In this document: positions 15,646 through 24,577 of the stretch, in pieces
How positions within the stretch are numbered: position 1 is the stretch's first letter
Layout: each line of letters opens with the position of its first letter
NCBI GenBank assembly: GCA_016900015.1
Contig: JACJJM010000024.1
Coordinates: 1 to 58,215, forward strand
Origin: Phocaeicola coprophilus
Lineage (GTDB): Bacteria; Bacteroidota; Bacteroidia; Bacteroidales; Bacteroidaceae
Reading direction: 5' to 3'
Length of the DNA: 58,215 bases
Notes under the pieces: generated by a model
Databases searched by the model: none
What the model saw: the letters and a program-made list of their open reading frames with translations, nothing else
What the model was told of the DNA's origin: nothing
Made by a program: the position numbers and the translations under genes

Positions 15646-15653
15646 TAGTTTTG
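15646..15653 (+). promoter_or_regulatory. Promoter -7 element of the Lrp/AsnC gene
   Basis: TAGTTTTG, 27 bp before the ATG at 15681, with TTT at 15623-15625 at the right distance for a weak -33 element. Confidence 0.45.
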
Positions 15654-15680
15654 CATAGAAAATAAAGAGACTGTAATTCA

Positions 15681-16163
15681 ATGGGACATCATCAACTTGA
15701 TTCTTTAGACGAGCAGATACTGCGGTTGATAGCCGGCAATGCTCGCATTCCTTTCCTGGAGGTCGCCCGCGCTTGCAATGTTTCAGGGGCAGCCATTCAC
15801 CAACGCATTCAGAAATTGACCAATCTCGGCATATTGAAGGGGTCGGAATACATCATCGACCCGGAGAAGATTGGTTATGAGACGTGTGCCTACATCGGCT
15901 TGTTCCTGAAGGACCCGGGACAATTTGACGAAGTGGTCGAAGCCTTGCGGCGCATCCCCGAAGTGGTGGAGTGTCATTTCACGACCGGACAGTATGACCT
16001 GTTCATCAAGATTTATGCACGCAACAATCATCATCTCATGGGCATCATCCATGACAAGCTGCAACCCCTTGGGCTGTCACGTTCGGAAAGCATCATTTCG
16101 TTTAGTGAAGTCATCAAACGCCAGATGCCGATAGAGCACCTGACTGATGCGGAAGAAGACTGA
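15681..16163 (+). CDS. Lrp/AsnC-family transcriptional regulator
   Basis: 160 aa, family length. N-terminal winged helix-turn-helix (LDEQILRLIAGNARIPFLEVARACNVSGAAIHQRIQKLTNLGILKGSEYIID) and a C-terminal RAM effector domain (AYIGLFLKDPGQFDEVVEALRRIPEVVECHFTTGQYDLFIKIYARNNHHLMGII). Such proteins respond to amino acids and form octamers. Target genes cannot be named; none of the neighbours is an obvious amino-acid gene. A strong bidirectional terminator follows. Confidence 0.92.
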   Translation: MGHHQLDSLDEQILRLIAGNARIPFLEVARACNVSGAAIHQRIQKLTNLGILKGSEYIIDPEKIGYETCAYIGLFLKDPGQFDEVVEALRRIPEVVECHFTTGQYDLFIKIYARNNHHLMGIIHDKLQPLGLSRSESIISFSEVIKRQMPIEHLTDAEED

Positions 16164-16190
16164 TGACCCAATGGGTCGACGGAGGACATA

Positions 16191-16224
16191 AAAAAAGAGG
16201 ATATGAGCAATATCCTCTTTTTTT
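16191..16224. terminator. Bidirectional terminator between Lrp and susD
   Basis: GAGGATAT (16197-16204) and ATATCCTC (16210-16217) form a perfect 8-bp stem with loop GAGCA, flanked by A6 on the left and T7 on the right, so it can end transcription from both convergent units. Confidence 0.9.
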
Positions 16225-16252
16225 GTGCTTCTTCGGTCGTAAGGCCGAGGGG

Positions 16253-17791
16253 TCAATATCCGCTGTTTTGCTGGATGGCTCCTTCGGAGATGGTAATCTC
16301 ATAGTTGGGCACCGGAGCATTCCATTGGTTGGACGGGACAGCTCCCATCGTTTCATCACCCAGTGCATTGTTTGTGCGGATGATGTCCCAGCGGTGCAGT
16401 CCTTCGTAAGCCAACTCCCGGTTGCGTTCACGCAACACAGCCTCCAGGAAGTCATTCACCGAGGCAAAGTCTCCAGTCGTGTAGAGCTCGGGCTTGCTGC
16501 CATCGGCAAAGGCGCGTTGGTGGATGTCGTTCAGCTGGTCGACAGCCTCCTGGGTCACAGCGTTGTTGCAGCGGGCCAAAGCCTCGGCATAAGTGAGCTT
16601 CACTTCAGCCAGGCGCATGTAGATGACATCGTTGCCGTAGTCCTGCGTGTTGTCGCTGGTGTATTTCATGCTGGTGATAAGTGTCGGGTTGGATGTCGAC
16701 GAACCTTGTGCCAACAAATAGTCGCCCTCCTCAGAGCCGGTGTCGTTATAGCCGCGTATGTCGCCGCTTTCGTAGTAGGAACGCATGGCATCCGGGACGT
16801 AGAAGCTGTTCTTGCTATAATATTGGTAAATGCCGGATTGATATTCTTCCTCCACGAGACGGCTGGATTGGAAGAAGATGATTTCGCTGCTGCGGTTGGT
16901 CGGCTGGGTGAATCCTTCGCTATACACGTTGTATGGGAACAAGTTTGTGAGATATTCCGAGCGGTCATTGGAGAAGGTGTAGGCATTGCTGTTAATGACC
17001 TGCTGGGCGTAGTCACGAGCTAAAGCCAATTCTTCCTGATTGTTGGTGTAAGTGCCTTTGTACAGATAAACACGGCTCAGCAAGGCCCAGACCACGGGTT
17101 GGGTGGCGCGGACGCGCTCTGTCACCGTCCCTGAAGGAGATTCGGGCAGGTCGTTTACACATTCTGTGAGGTCTGTGATGATTTGTTCCCAGGTCTGCGC
17201 GTTGGTCGAGCGTGTGATGATGATGTCAGGGTCGTAGCCGTCATAAGGGTCGAGGCGCATGACAAGCCCCAGCCCCTCGTCGTTGCCCATCAGAGCTTGG
17301 TCGCCGAAAAGTTGCAGTAATTGGAAATAGACGTATCCACGGATGAAGCGGGCTTCTGCGATGTGCTGTCTCATCAGGGTTTCGTCATAGGCGCCATATT
17401 CAGTGATGCCACGGATGATATTGTTGGCATAGTCGATGGCATTGTAGCCGTTGCGCCACACGTCGAGCAGGAATCCTTCGTGTTGGGTGTCGGTGTATTG
17501 GCTGGTTTCCATTGCCAGCACGTCGGTCGATGTGGACTGTGCTTTGAGGTTATCCGTGCCTACGTCGCCATAGAGATACATGTAGCCGATGTTTGCGTAG
17601 TAGTTCTGGTCATTGGGAGCTCCGGCAATCGCACAGTTCAGTCGTACATAAGCTCCCAGCAAGGCGGCTTCGGCCGTATTGGCATTCCGGTAGACGGTCT
17701 CGTCCACCATGGTGTTTTCAGGAGCCAAATCCAGCTCGCAGCTACCAAAGACAACCAGCATTGATAGTAAAAGGGTATATATCTTGTTCAT
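16253..17791 (-). CDS. SusD/RagB-family surface lipoprotein (locus 1)
   Basis: 512 aa. SPII signal ending VVFGSC at Cys19 with ELD next. Typical SusD segments are visible: AEARFIRGYVYFQLLQLFGD near residue 145, YMRLAEVKLTYAEALARCN in the C-terminal half, and LEAVLRERNRELAYEGLHRWDIIRTN near the end, the classical family ending. It forms the lid over its SusC partner and captures the substrate outside the cell. It lies 24 bp downstream of susC and is the last gene of the unit. No glycan-degrading enzyme accompanies it, so the substrate may not be a polysaccharide. Confidence 0.92.
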   Translation of the reverse strand: MNKIYTLLLSMLVVFGSCELDLAPENTMVDETVYRNANTAEAALLGAYVRLNCAIAGAPNDQNYYANIGYMYLYGDVGTDNLKAQSTSTDVLAMETSQYTDTQHEGFLLDVWRNGYNAIDYANNIIRGITEYGAYDETLMRQHIAEARFIRGYVYFQLLQLFGDQALMGNDEGLGLVMRLDPYDGYDPDIIITRSTNAQTWEQIITDLTECVNDLPESPSGTVTERVRATQPVVWALLSRVYLYKGTYTNNQEELALARDYAQQVINSNAYTFSNDRSEYLTNLFPYNVYSEGFTQPTNRSSEIIFFQSSRLVEEEYQSGIYQYYSKNSFYVPDAMRSYYESGDIRGYNDTGSEEGDYLLAQGSSTSNPTLITSMKYTSDNTQDYGNDVIYMRLAEVKLTYAEALARCNNAVTQEAVDQLNDIHQRAFADGSKPELYTTGDFASVNDFLEAVLRERNRELAYEGLHRWDIIRTNNALGDETMGAVPSNQWNAPVPNYEITISEGAIQQNSGY

Positions 17792-17815
17792 ATCTTTATA
17801 AGTGTTTTTAGACGG

Positions 17816-20800
17816 TTAGAAACTGGCTCTGATGCCGAATTGGTAACTCCGTGTCTGTGGCATGGTCAAGTAGTCATATCCGGCGTTGATGGCCGACGAG
17901 CCGAATGCGCTCACTTCCGGGTCGAGTCCCGAGTAGCCGGTGATGGTGAATACATTGGTCATGGCGGCATAGATTTTGAATGAGTTGAAGAACTTCGTGC
18001 GTTGCAGGAATCTTTTTGGCACATTGTAGGTCAACTGCAAAGTCTTCAGGCGCAAGTAGGAGTTGTTTTCCAGGAAGCGGGTCGTCGTGATGCCCAAGCT
18101 GTAGTCGTAGGAGTTAATGATGGATGCGTGGTCCAGCTTGGGGATGTCGGTCTTCTGTCCGGGCACTTGCCACATCGTGAGGATGTCCTTGTCTAGGTTG
18201 TAAGCAGAATTGGTCGTGTAAGTCAGCAGATTGGCCTTGGTGGCATTTATCATCTTGCTGCCCACGGAGAAGGTAAACATCATGTCGAGCTCCCAATTCT
18301 TCCATGTCAGGTTGTTGGTAAAACCTCCGTAGAAGTCAGGCAAGGCTGTGCCGCACACCTTCTTGTTGGCATCGGACGTTTCTCCGTCAGCTGCAGGAGG
18401 GGTGGTGGAAAGAGTTCCGTCGGCATAACGCCACAGCGGGTTACCGGTTTCGGGGTCGACACCAGCCCATTCATGCAAGTACCATTGAGCAGCTGGATGC
18501 CCTTCTGCATAGTACTTATCAGAGCTGTTCAGCTGGGTGATTTGTGTACCTTCGAAGTTGAGCTTCAGGATTTTGTTCCGGCTGCGTGCCAAGTTCAGGA
18601 TAGCCTGCCAAGTGAAGTCACGTGTCTGGACGGGAGTCGCGATTACTTGCAGTTCGAAACCGGAGTTCATCATGTCGGCGATGTTCTGGTCCTGGTTCTC
18701 ATAGCCGGTGTAGCCGGGGAGATCGGAGGCGAAGAGCATGTCAGTTGTCTTCTTGTAGTAATAGTCGAGGGTGATGTCCAGGCGATTTTTCAGCAATGTC
18801 AGGTCAAGTCCTACGTCATAGGTTATGGTACGTTCCCAGTTCAGGTCTTCGTTGCCGGGTTGCGACATCATCAGGTAGTTGTGTCCGCCATAGTTGATGT
18901 CGGAGAGCGTATAGACAGCTTGTGCGCCGTAGTAGTTGTTATTTCCGTCCTTGCTCGACCAGCCCACGGAGGCGCGGAGCTTCATTTCGTCGACCCAGGG
19001 AAGATTGTCGCGGATGAATTTTTCTTCTGACATGCGCCAGCCGACAGAGACTGACGGTGTCCCCAGGTAGCGGTGGTCACGGTTGTAACGTGAAGAGCCG
19101 TCGACACGGTAGGTTGCACCGAACATGTAGCGGTGTTTCCATTGGTAGTTCAGGCGGGCAAAGGCTGAGAACAAAGCCCATTTCTGACGCTCTGCCTGCT
19201 GCACGCGTGTCGTCTCGGCAGCTCCTACGCCGATGAGTTCGGAACTGAAGAAATTCGACCCCGTTACGGCAGTCACACGTTCGTTGGAGTATTCATAGCT
19301 TTGGCCGATTACGCCTTGGATGAAATGGTCGTCACCGAAGGCTTTGGTCACGTTGAGCGTATTGTTGATGACCACGCGATAGTCCATGTTTGTTGTCTCT
19401 GAAGCTTGGTTGTCGGTCACTTCGTCAAGGTCGACGGGTATGTCCGCCTTGCGGATGAGCGTCGTGGAGTTTGAGATGTCCGTACCAATCTCGGAGCGCA
19501 GGCTGAGCCAGGAAATCGGATTCCATTCCAGATAGGCATTGCCGATGACGCGGATGTCCTTCATCGAGCCTTCATCTTCGTAAGCCATGGCCACGGGGTT
19601 ATAAGCCGTGTTGTCACCCAGTGAGTTGGGGCTGTAGCCATAGTGATAGTCTCCGTTTTCATCATAGATGGGAAGGTTGGGCGCTTTCTTGATAGCCGCA
19701 GCGAATACATTGGAGGCTGAGATGGAGTTGTTGTTGATTTTCGACAATGACATGCTGACGCCCATTTTCCAACGGTCACTCAGCTTGGTGTCGATGCTGG
19801 CACGTGCAGAATAGCGTTCGAGGTCATTGTTGATGATATAGGACTGGTTGTTGTTATACGACATGCTGATGAAGTAGTTCGTGTTTTCCGTACCGCCTGA
19901 CACTGAAGCTGACACGGCGTGGCTCACGGCTGTACGTGTCACAGCGTCCAGCCAATCGGTGTTATAGCCTGTCGGGTAGTTCCCGTTGGGATAATAGCTG
20001 GAGTAGATGGCAGCATATTCATCGCCGTTGAGCATGTTGGGCAAGTCCAAGGGGTTTTCCACGGAGAGCGTATAGTTTACGTTTACTTTTGCTTTGCCGC
20101 GTGCGCCTTTTTTTGTTGTGATGAGGATGACGCCTGCCGAACCACGTGAACCGTAGATTGCTGTGGAGAAGGCATCTTTCAGGATTTCGATGCTCTCGAT
20201 GTCGTCCGGATTGAGTGAGAGGAGCGGATTTTTCTCGAACGACTCGTTGACATCACGGTTGTTGATGAGCGAGCCGCCACCGACTTGTCCGCCACTCATG
20301 CTTGCACCTGGGAAGGAACCGCCGTCTGTGCTTTGCAGGTTGCGGTCACGGTCGGTGCTGTAGATGGGCACGCCGTCGATGACATAGAGGGGGTTGTTGT
20401 CACCCAGGATGGAGCTGATGCCGCGGATGGTCATCAGGTTGGCTGAGCCGAGGTTTCCCGAGGAGGTGTTGACAAACACACCGGGCGCTTGTCCGGCCAG
20501 CATTTGGTCGATGGAGAGGAACGGTTTGTCTTCAGGCAGCTTGACCGAGGATACAGAACCTGTCAGGTCGCGTCGTTCCATCGTGCTGTAGCCGACGACC
20601 ACAACGTCTGCCAGACGTGTGTTCTCGTCCTCCTTCATGATGATGTTGATGGTGGCATCGCCTTTCACTTTACGGCTTTGCCGTTCGAATCCGATGAAGG
20701 AAAATATCACGGTCTGCCCGTCTTGAGCCTGGATTGTGTAGTGCCCGTTGGCGTCCGTATAGACGGCCTTGTTTGTCTCTTCTATATAAACGGTGGCGGC

Positions 20801-20917
20801 AATGACCGGCTCACCGGCTTCATCCGTGACGACGCCCGTTATCGTGCGCAGCGCCTGGGCCAGCACGGCCGACGGTACGAGCAGGATGAGTGCCAATAAT
20901 AGGATAGTTTTTCTCAT
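17816..20917 (-). CDS. SusC/RagA-family TonB-linked outer-membrane transporter (locus 1)
   Basis: 1033 aa. Signal peptide MRKTILLLALILLVPSAVLAQ, then a carboxypeptidase-regulatory-like domain (TGVVTDEAGEPVIAATVYIEETN), a TonB-box region (ADVVVVGYSTMERRDLTGSV), a plug domain with LMTIRGISSILGDNNPLYVIDG, and a beta barrel ending in aromatic ASF. There is no STN domain before the regulatory-like domain, unlike the second SusC of the window, so it is not expected to signal through a FecR/sigma pair. It is followed closely by its SusD and preceded by a kelch-like lipoprotein gene on the same strand. Confidence 0.95.
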   Translation of the reverse strand: MRKTILLLALILLVPSAVLAQALRTITGVVTDEAGEPVIAATVYIEETNKAVYTDANGHYTIQAQDGQTVIFSFIGFERQSRKVKGDATINIIMKEDENTRLADVVVVGYSTMERRDLTGSVSSVKLPEDKPFLSIDQMLAGQAPGVFVNTSSGNLGSANLMTIRGISSILGDNNPLYVIDGVPIYSTDRDRNLQSTDGGSFPGASMSGGQVGGGSLINNRDVNESFEKNPLLSLNPDDIESIEILKDAFSTAIYGSRGSAGVILITTKKGARGKAKVNVNYTLSVENPLDLPNMLNGDEYAAIYSSYYPNGNYPTGYNTDWLDAVTRTAVSHAVSASVSGGTENTNYFISMSYNNNQSYIINNDLERYSARASIDTKLSDRWKMGVSMSLSKINNNSISASNVFAAAIKKAPNLPIYDENGDYHYGYSPNSLGDNTAYNPVAMAYEDEGSMKDIRVIGNAYLEWNPISWLSLRSEIGTDISNSTTLIRKADIPVDLDEVTDNQASETTNMDYRVVINNTLNVTKAFGDDHFIQGVIGQSYEYSNERVTAVTGSNFFSSELIGVGAAETTRVQQAERQKWALFSAFARLNYQWKHRYMFGATYRVDGSSRYNRDHRYLGTPSVSVGWRMSEEKFIRDNLPWVDEMKLRASVGWSSKDGNNNYYGAQAVYTLSDINYGGHNYLMMSQPGNEDLNWERTITYDVGLDLTLLKNRLDITLDYYYKKTTDMLFASDLPGYTGYENQDQNIADMMNSGFELQVIATPVQTRDFTWQAILNLARSRNKILKLNFEGTQITQLNSSDKYYAEGHPAAQWYLHEWAGVDPETGNPLWRYADGTLSTTPPAADGETSDANKKVCGTALPDFYGGFTNNLTWKNWELDMMFTFSVGSKMINATKANLLTYTTNSAYNLDKDILTMWQVPGQKTDIPKLDHASIINSYDYSLGITTTRFLENNSYLRLKTLQLTYNVPKRFLQRTKFFNSFKIYAAMTNVFTITGYSGLDPEVSAFGSSAINAGYDYLTMPQTRSYQFGIRASF

Positions 20918-21126
20918 AATATGATTACTGATAAATGTTTGGGTTTGGGGATACAGAGTCGGTGACGCAGGCCTGTCCCCGCGACCTGCAGGAGAAGTCG
21001 GCAGCGAGCGACGTTTCCCGATGGTGAAGAGATACGTATATCACATAGGGTGTATATGCCTTATAAGACATACGTAAGTCTTGACCATCGTTCATACACT
21101 GTCGGCACCATGAAGATGCGTCACTC

Positions 21127-22599
21127 TCACTGGAGTTCCATCGTGTAGGTGTCGAACATCGTGTCTTGGTCCGTCGGATAGGCATAGTTGCCGTTCGATG
21201 CGCCGGAATATCCTCCGAAGATGTAGGCTGTGCCGTCCTTCACGACGACGACAGGCGAGCGTCGGGCCGTGTAGGCGGGGGAGACAGTCGTGACTTCTTC
21301 CCATGTGACGCCGTCGGTCGAGCGGTAGATTTTGTTGGAGACAGTCTTTTCGCCTGCTTCGTTGTAGTATTCTCCGCCAAAAGCATAGGCCACATCGTCA
21401 GTCGTGACGACTTTCACACCGTGGATGGCACCAAGCGCGGTCGACTCGGCTTCGAGCGTCCATGTGACTCCGTCGGCAGTTGAATAGATGTCAGTCAGCA
21501 AGGCGCTTGTGGAGATGAAGTTGCGGAAGCCTCCCAGCACGTAGAGCCGGCCTTTGAACGTGTACCAGGCTCCCATGTGGCGGTTGGTCAGTGTGACATC
21601 GCCCGTCTGGGCTACATCCCAGTTTTTCCCGTCAGAAGACACCCGGAATTGGCTCGTTGTCTGCCACATGCCGAACACTTGCCCTCCGTAGCCGCCCTGG
21701 TAGTAGATGTTGTTGCCGAATACGGCCACTGTGGGATAGGCTGTCGGCGAGGGGATGCGGCGTTGGTTGCTTTCATTATAGCCGATGCCGATGGTGTCCA
21801 CTTGGAATGTCTGTCCGTCTGTCGTCGAGAATGAACGCCAGTTTGATACGGTCGGTAGTCCCCAGCTCAATTCTGCATCGTTGCCGAAGGAATCCGTGCC
21901 GTCATAACGACCTCCGCCCAAGACATACATGCGGTCGCCCACAACGGCCAGCCGTGCGCCACGTCCGCCGATGGCGGTGGGATTGCCTGCGGCGTCAGAG
22001 CAAGTGTAGGACACTTCGTCCCAACTGATGCCGTTGTCGGAAGTATAGAGTTGGTAGTAGATGACACCGCCGGTGCTTGCGGTGGTGATGGCATAGAATT
22101 GGTCATGGAACAACGTGACGTCGAAGTCCACGGTGTTTGCATTGATGCCCATAGCACGCATGTTGGATGACTTCAACCGAGGCTGTTCGCTCGGGTTGTT
22201 CACCTGTTCCTGGTAGACGTTTACCGTATAGGTACGACTCTGTCCGTATCCGCGCACTTCCAGTTCGAATGGTTGTGAAGCATCCACAGTCAGCGGGCCT
22301 TCGACGGGAGTGTTTTGGTAATAAGCTTGAATGCCGGGTCCGACGGTCGTTTCCACTTCCATCGTAGCTTGTTGCAATGCTTCGGCAGGCACATCGTAGG
22401 CCACACTGTCGTTGCTGTTGTCGAGCACGGAGGAGTAGGCTGTGCCCGTACAGGAGACAGAGATGGCATTTTCAGCCGGCGTGATGCGCACTTCTTTGAT
22501 GGCCACGAAGGGTGTCGGGTCGTCGTCAGAGCACGATGGCATCATCGTTGCACAAAAGAGTCCGATGAGGCTCGTATAATAGAGTTGGTATTTTCTCAT
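21127..22599 (-). CDS. Kelch-like beta-propeller lipoprotein (DUF6242-like) of SusCD locus 1
   Basis: 490 aa from ATG 22599; the lipobox MMPSC with SDDD next fits a surface-exported lipoprotein. The first ~140 residues form an Ig-like region. The rest contains repeated kelch-like blades (RLAVVGDRMYVLGGG, VAVFGNNIYYQGGY, GAWYTFKGRLYVLGGF, VVTTDDVAYAFGGE, VVVKDGTAYIFGGY) alternating with SxDGxxW segments (TSDNGISWDEV, TADGVTWTLEA, STDGVTWEEV). The propeller probably binds the locus substrate or shapes the SusCD complex. A 209-bp gap without recognised signals separates it from susC. The DUF name is given from memory of the family and is less sure than the fold. Confidence 0.7.
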   Translation of the reverse strand: MRKYQLYYTSLIGLFCATMMPSCSDDDPTPFVAIKEVRITPAENAISVSCTGTAYSSVLDNSNDSVAYDVPAEALQQATMEVETTVGPGIQAYYQNTPVEGPLTVDASQPFELEVRGYGQSRTYTVNVYQEQVNNPSEQPRLKSSNMRAMGINANTVDFDVTLFHDQFYAITTASTGGVIYYQLYTSDNGISWDEVSYTCSDAAGNPTAIGGRGARLAVVGDRMYVLGGGRYDGTDSFGNDAELSWGLPTVSNWRSFSTTDGQTFQVDTIGIGYNESNQRRIPSPTAYPTVAVFGNNIYYQGGYGGQVFGMWQTTSQFRVSSDGKNWDVAQTGDVTLTNRHMGAWYTFKGRLYVLGGFRNFISTSALLTDIYSTADGVTWTLEAESTALGAIHGVKVVTTDDVAYAFGGEYYNEAGEKTVSNKIYRSTDGVTWEEVTTVSPAYTARRSPVVVVKDGTAYIFGGYSGASNGNYAYPTDQDTMFDTYTMELQ

Positions 22600-22737
22600 C
22601 TCTTGAGTTTTAAAAAATAAGTGAATCGGGTTAAGGTTTTGCCGGAATGGCAAGGGAGAATCGAGCACAAAAGGCGCGGTTGAGGTCGTGTCTTTTGTGC
22701 CCGATGTGTTATGAGTGTGGCAAGTTGATGCCGGGAA

Positions 22738-23948
22738 TTACATGCTTCCCATCATCATGCTGCCGCCGATGACAGATTTCGGCTGAGCCGGAGAGGCCGT
22801 CTTGCCGTCGAGTACTTCTTGTACGGCAGTCTTGATGTCTTCGCCGCGGACATTCTTTTTATAGATGTTGCCTTCCTTGTCGATGACGAGGATGAAGGGA
22901 ATGCCGCTAAATTGATACAGCTCCATGACTTCTTTGCCGGCATTGGGGACGATGGCTTGATCCCAAGGCATGTTTTCTTCAGACATGGCTTTCTTCCACT
23001 GGTCTTCCTTGGCATCGATGGACACGCTCAGGAATGCGACATCCTGTCCCTTGAATGCTTCGTAGTATTCTTTCAAGTGGGGGATTTCCTGGCGGCAGGG
23101 TCCGCACCAGCTGGCCCAGAAGTCGAGTACGAGCACTTTGCCTTTGTAGTCGGCCGGGCTTACTTTCTTGCCGCTGCCGGCGAGAGTTGCTTCAAATGCG
23201 GGCAACGGTTTGCCGGGCAACATGCGTTCGCGTTTTTCCTTCGCTTCGGCTTTAGCTTTGCGATAGTCAGCTACGAGTGTTGGATAGGTCTTTTCGAGGG
23301 TATTGAGTGCTTGGTTGATGATGTCTCCGTGTTTCTCGTCGTTCAGGTAACCGATGGCTGCGAGCACGCTGCTACGGTCTGCATAGTGTTCGGTCAAGTA
23401 AGCCATGTGGGCAGTCATGTTCTCTTGATTGGCATCATAGAGTTTCATGGAAAGGTCTTGTTTGTCCTTGTCACTGACAAATTTGCCACGGTAAGTGATT
23501 TGAGAGATGGCAATCATGTTCTGGTAGTTGCGGTAGCCCTCATAGTTAATCCAGTTCATGAGTTCATTTTTCTTGCCACCGCGGATATAGACGTAAGGAG
23601 GATTTTTGATTTTGATTCTGGCTGTGTCGGCGCCCCGGAAGTCGATGTCGAGGTTTTCGTCTTCGGCCCAGATGTTTACACTTTGCCACATGCCGCAATC
23701 GACGACGACTTCACCCGGCTTGTTGACTGTGATGCTCATCTTGTACGTATTGTCTGCCGGATTAACCACTGTTTCGGCCAATACGTTTTTGTTGAACCCG
23801 TCGCGCTGGTACGCGGTCATTTTAAAATCTTTTCCGTCTTCATTAAGGAACTTCACGTGTCCTTTTACTTCAATCGTGTGTTGGGCGTACAAATTTCCCC
23901 CCCCCAGCAGGTTAGAGCCAGGGTCAGCATAATTAAGCTCTTGTTCAT
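22738..23948 (-). CDS. TlpA-type thiol-disulfide protein, frameshifted at a poly-G tract
   Basis: The natural start is ATG 23948, which begins a signal peptide (MNKSLIMLTLALTCW). At 23897-23905 the coding strand has nine G; in this frame the protein ends after 27 residues. With ten G the frame joins the downstream part (NLYAQHTIEVKG...) into a 403-aa protein. That body has an N-terminal DUF4369-like domain and a C-terminal thioredoxin fold with WASWCGPC and the cis-Pro segment SGIPFILVID. Such proteins reduce disulfides in the periplasm or at the surface. An open frame reaching TTG 24006 avoids the shift but lacks a signal peptide. Either phase variation (off state) or a sequence error explains it. 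It is the first gene of SusCD locus 1. Confidence 0.75.
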
Positions 23949-23982
23949 AATGTGTTTTGTTAGTTAAGGATTTGTTTATAAT

Positions 23983-23999
23983 ACGTTCTTTAAGAACGT
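23983..23999. promoter_or_regulatory. Perfect palindrome at the start of the tlpA-susCD transcript
   Basis: ACGTTCTTTAAGAACGT is a perfect 8+1+8 inverted repeat. It lies just downstream of the TACATTTG element (24004-24011, minus) and 35 bp before the tlpA ATG, a typical repressor-operator position, or it could form a hairpin at the mRNA 5' end. Confidence 0.5.
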
Positions 24000-24003
24000 G
24001 TGA

Positions 24004-24033
24004 CAAATGTACTAAGAAAACAGATATATCAAA
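24004..24033 (-). promoter_or_regulatory. Promoter of SusCD locus 1
   Basis: On the minus strand TTTG (24030-24033), an 18-bp spacer and TACATTTG (24004-24011) match the Bacteroidota housekeeping promoter. Confidence 0.55.
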
Positions 24034-24085
24034 TAAAAAAGAGGAAAATTTCTAAAGGAAAAAAGTATTCCTTGTAAAATCTGTT

Positions 24086-24577
24086 TCAGCGGCGGGCATA
24101 ATCCACAAAACAATAGCCATGTACATGTTTTTCGTCCGGGGCGTAGGACTCCCGGCTGACCTCTTTCCACGTCTGCGGGTCGACTTCCGGGAAGAAGGCG
24201 TCCGCTTGGGCCGGCGTGTCGTCGATGAGTGTCAGGCAGAGCCGGTCAGCCAGCGGGAGGGCTTCCTTGTAGACGCTGGCTCCGCCGATGATATAGACCT
24301 CTTCGTCCGGTTGGCAATGGGAGAGTGCCTCTTCAAGCGAGGCATAACGTTCCGTTCCGGCAAATGAAGCCTCGGGTTGACGCGAGAGCACGATGTTGCG
24401 GCGGTTGGGCAGTGCGCCTTTCGGGAGCGACTCGAAGGTGTGTCGGCCCATGATGATGGTATGGCCCGTGGTCAGCGACTTGAAACGTTTCAGGTCGTTC
24501 GGAAGCCAATAGAGCAGTTTGTTTTTGTAGCCGATGGCGCGGTTGGCTGCCAGTGCGGCGATGATGCTGATGGTCAT
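24086..24577 (-). CDS. folA: Dihydrofolate reductase
   Basis: 163 aa, family length. It reduces dihydrofolate with NADPH. Motifs: IAALAANRAIGYKNKLLYWLPNDLKRFK (Asp27 equivalent in LPND), TIIMGRHTFESLPKGALPNRRNIVLSR, and EEVYIIGGASVYKEAL. Its start codon directly abuts the thyA stop, so the two are co-transcribed; thymidylate synthase oxidises the folate that FolA regenerates. The pabB/pabC pair earlier in the window serves the same cofactor. Confidence 0.95.
   Translation of the reverse strand: MTISIIAALAANRAIGYKNKLLYWLPNDLKRFKSLTTGHTIIMGRHTFESLPKGALPNRRNIVLSRQPEASFAGTERYASLEEALSHCQPDEEVYIIGGASVYKEALPLADRLCLTLIDDTPAQADAFFPEVDPQTWKEVSRESYAPDEKHVHGYCFVDYARR

Noticed and set aside
22819-23967. 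382-codon plus-strand open frame opposite tlpA
   Set aside because: Antisense shadow of a thioredoxin gene with clear motifs; no promoter or family resemblance.
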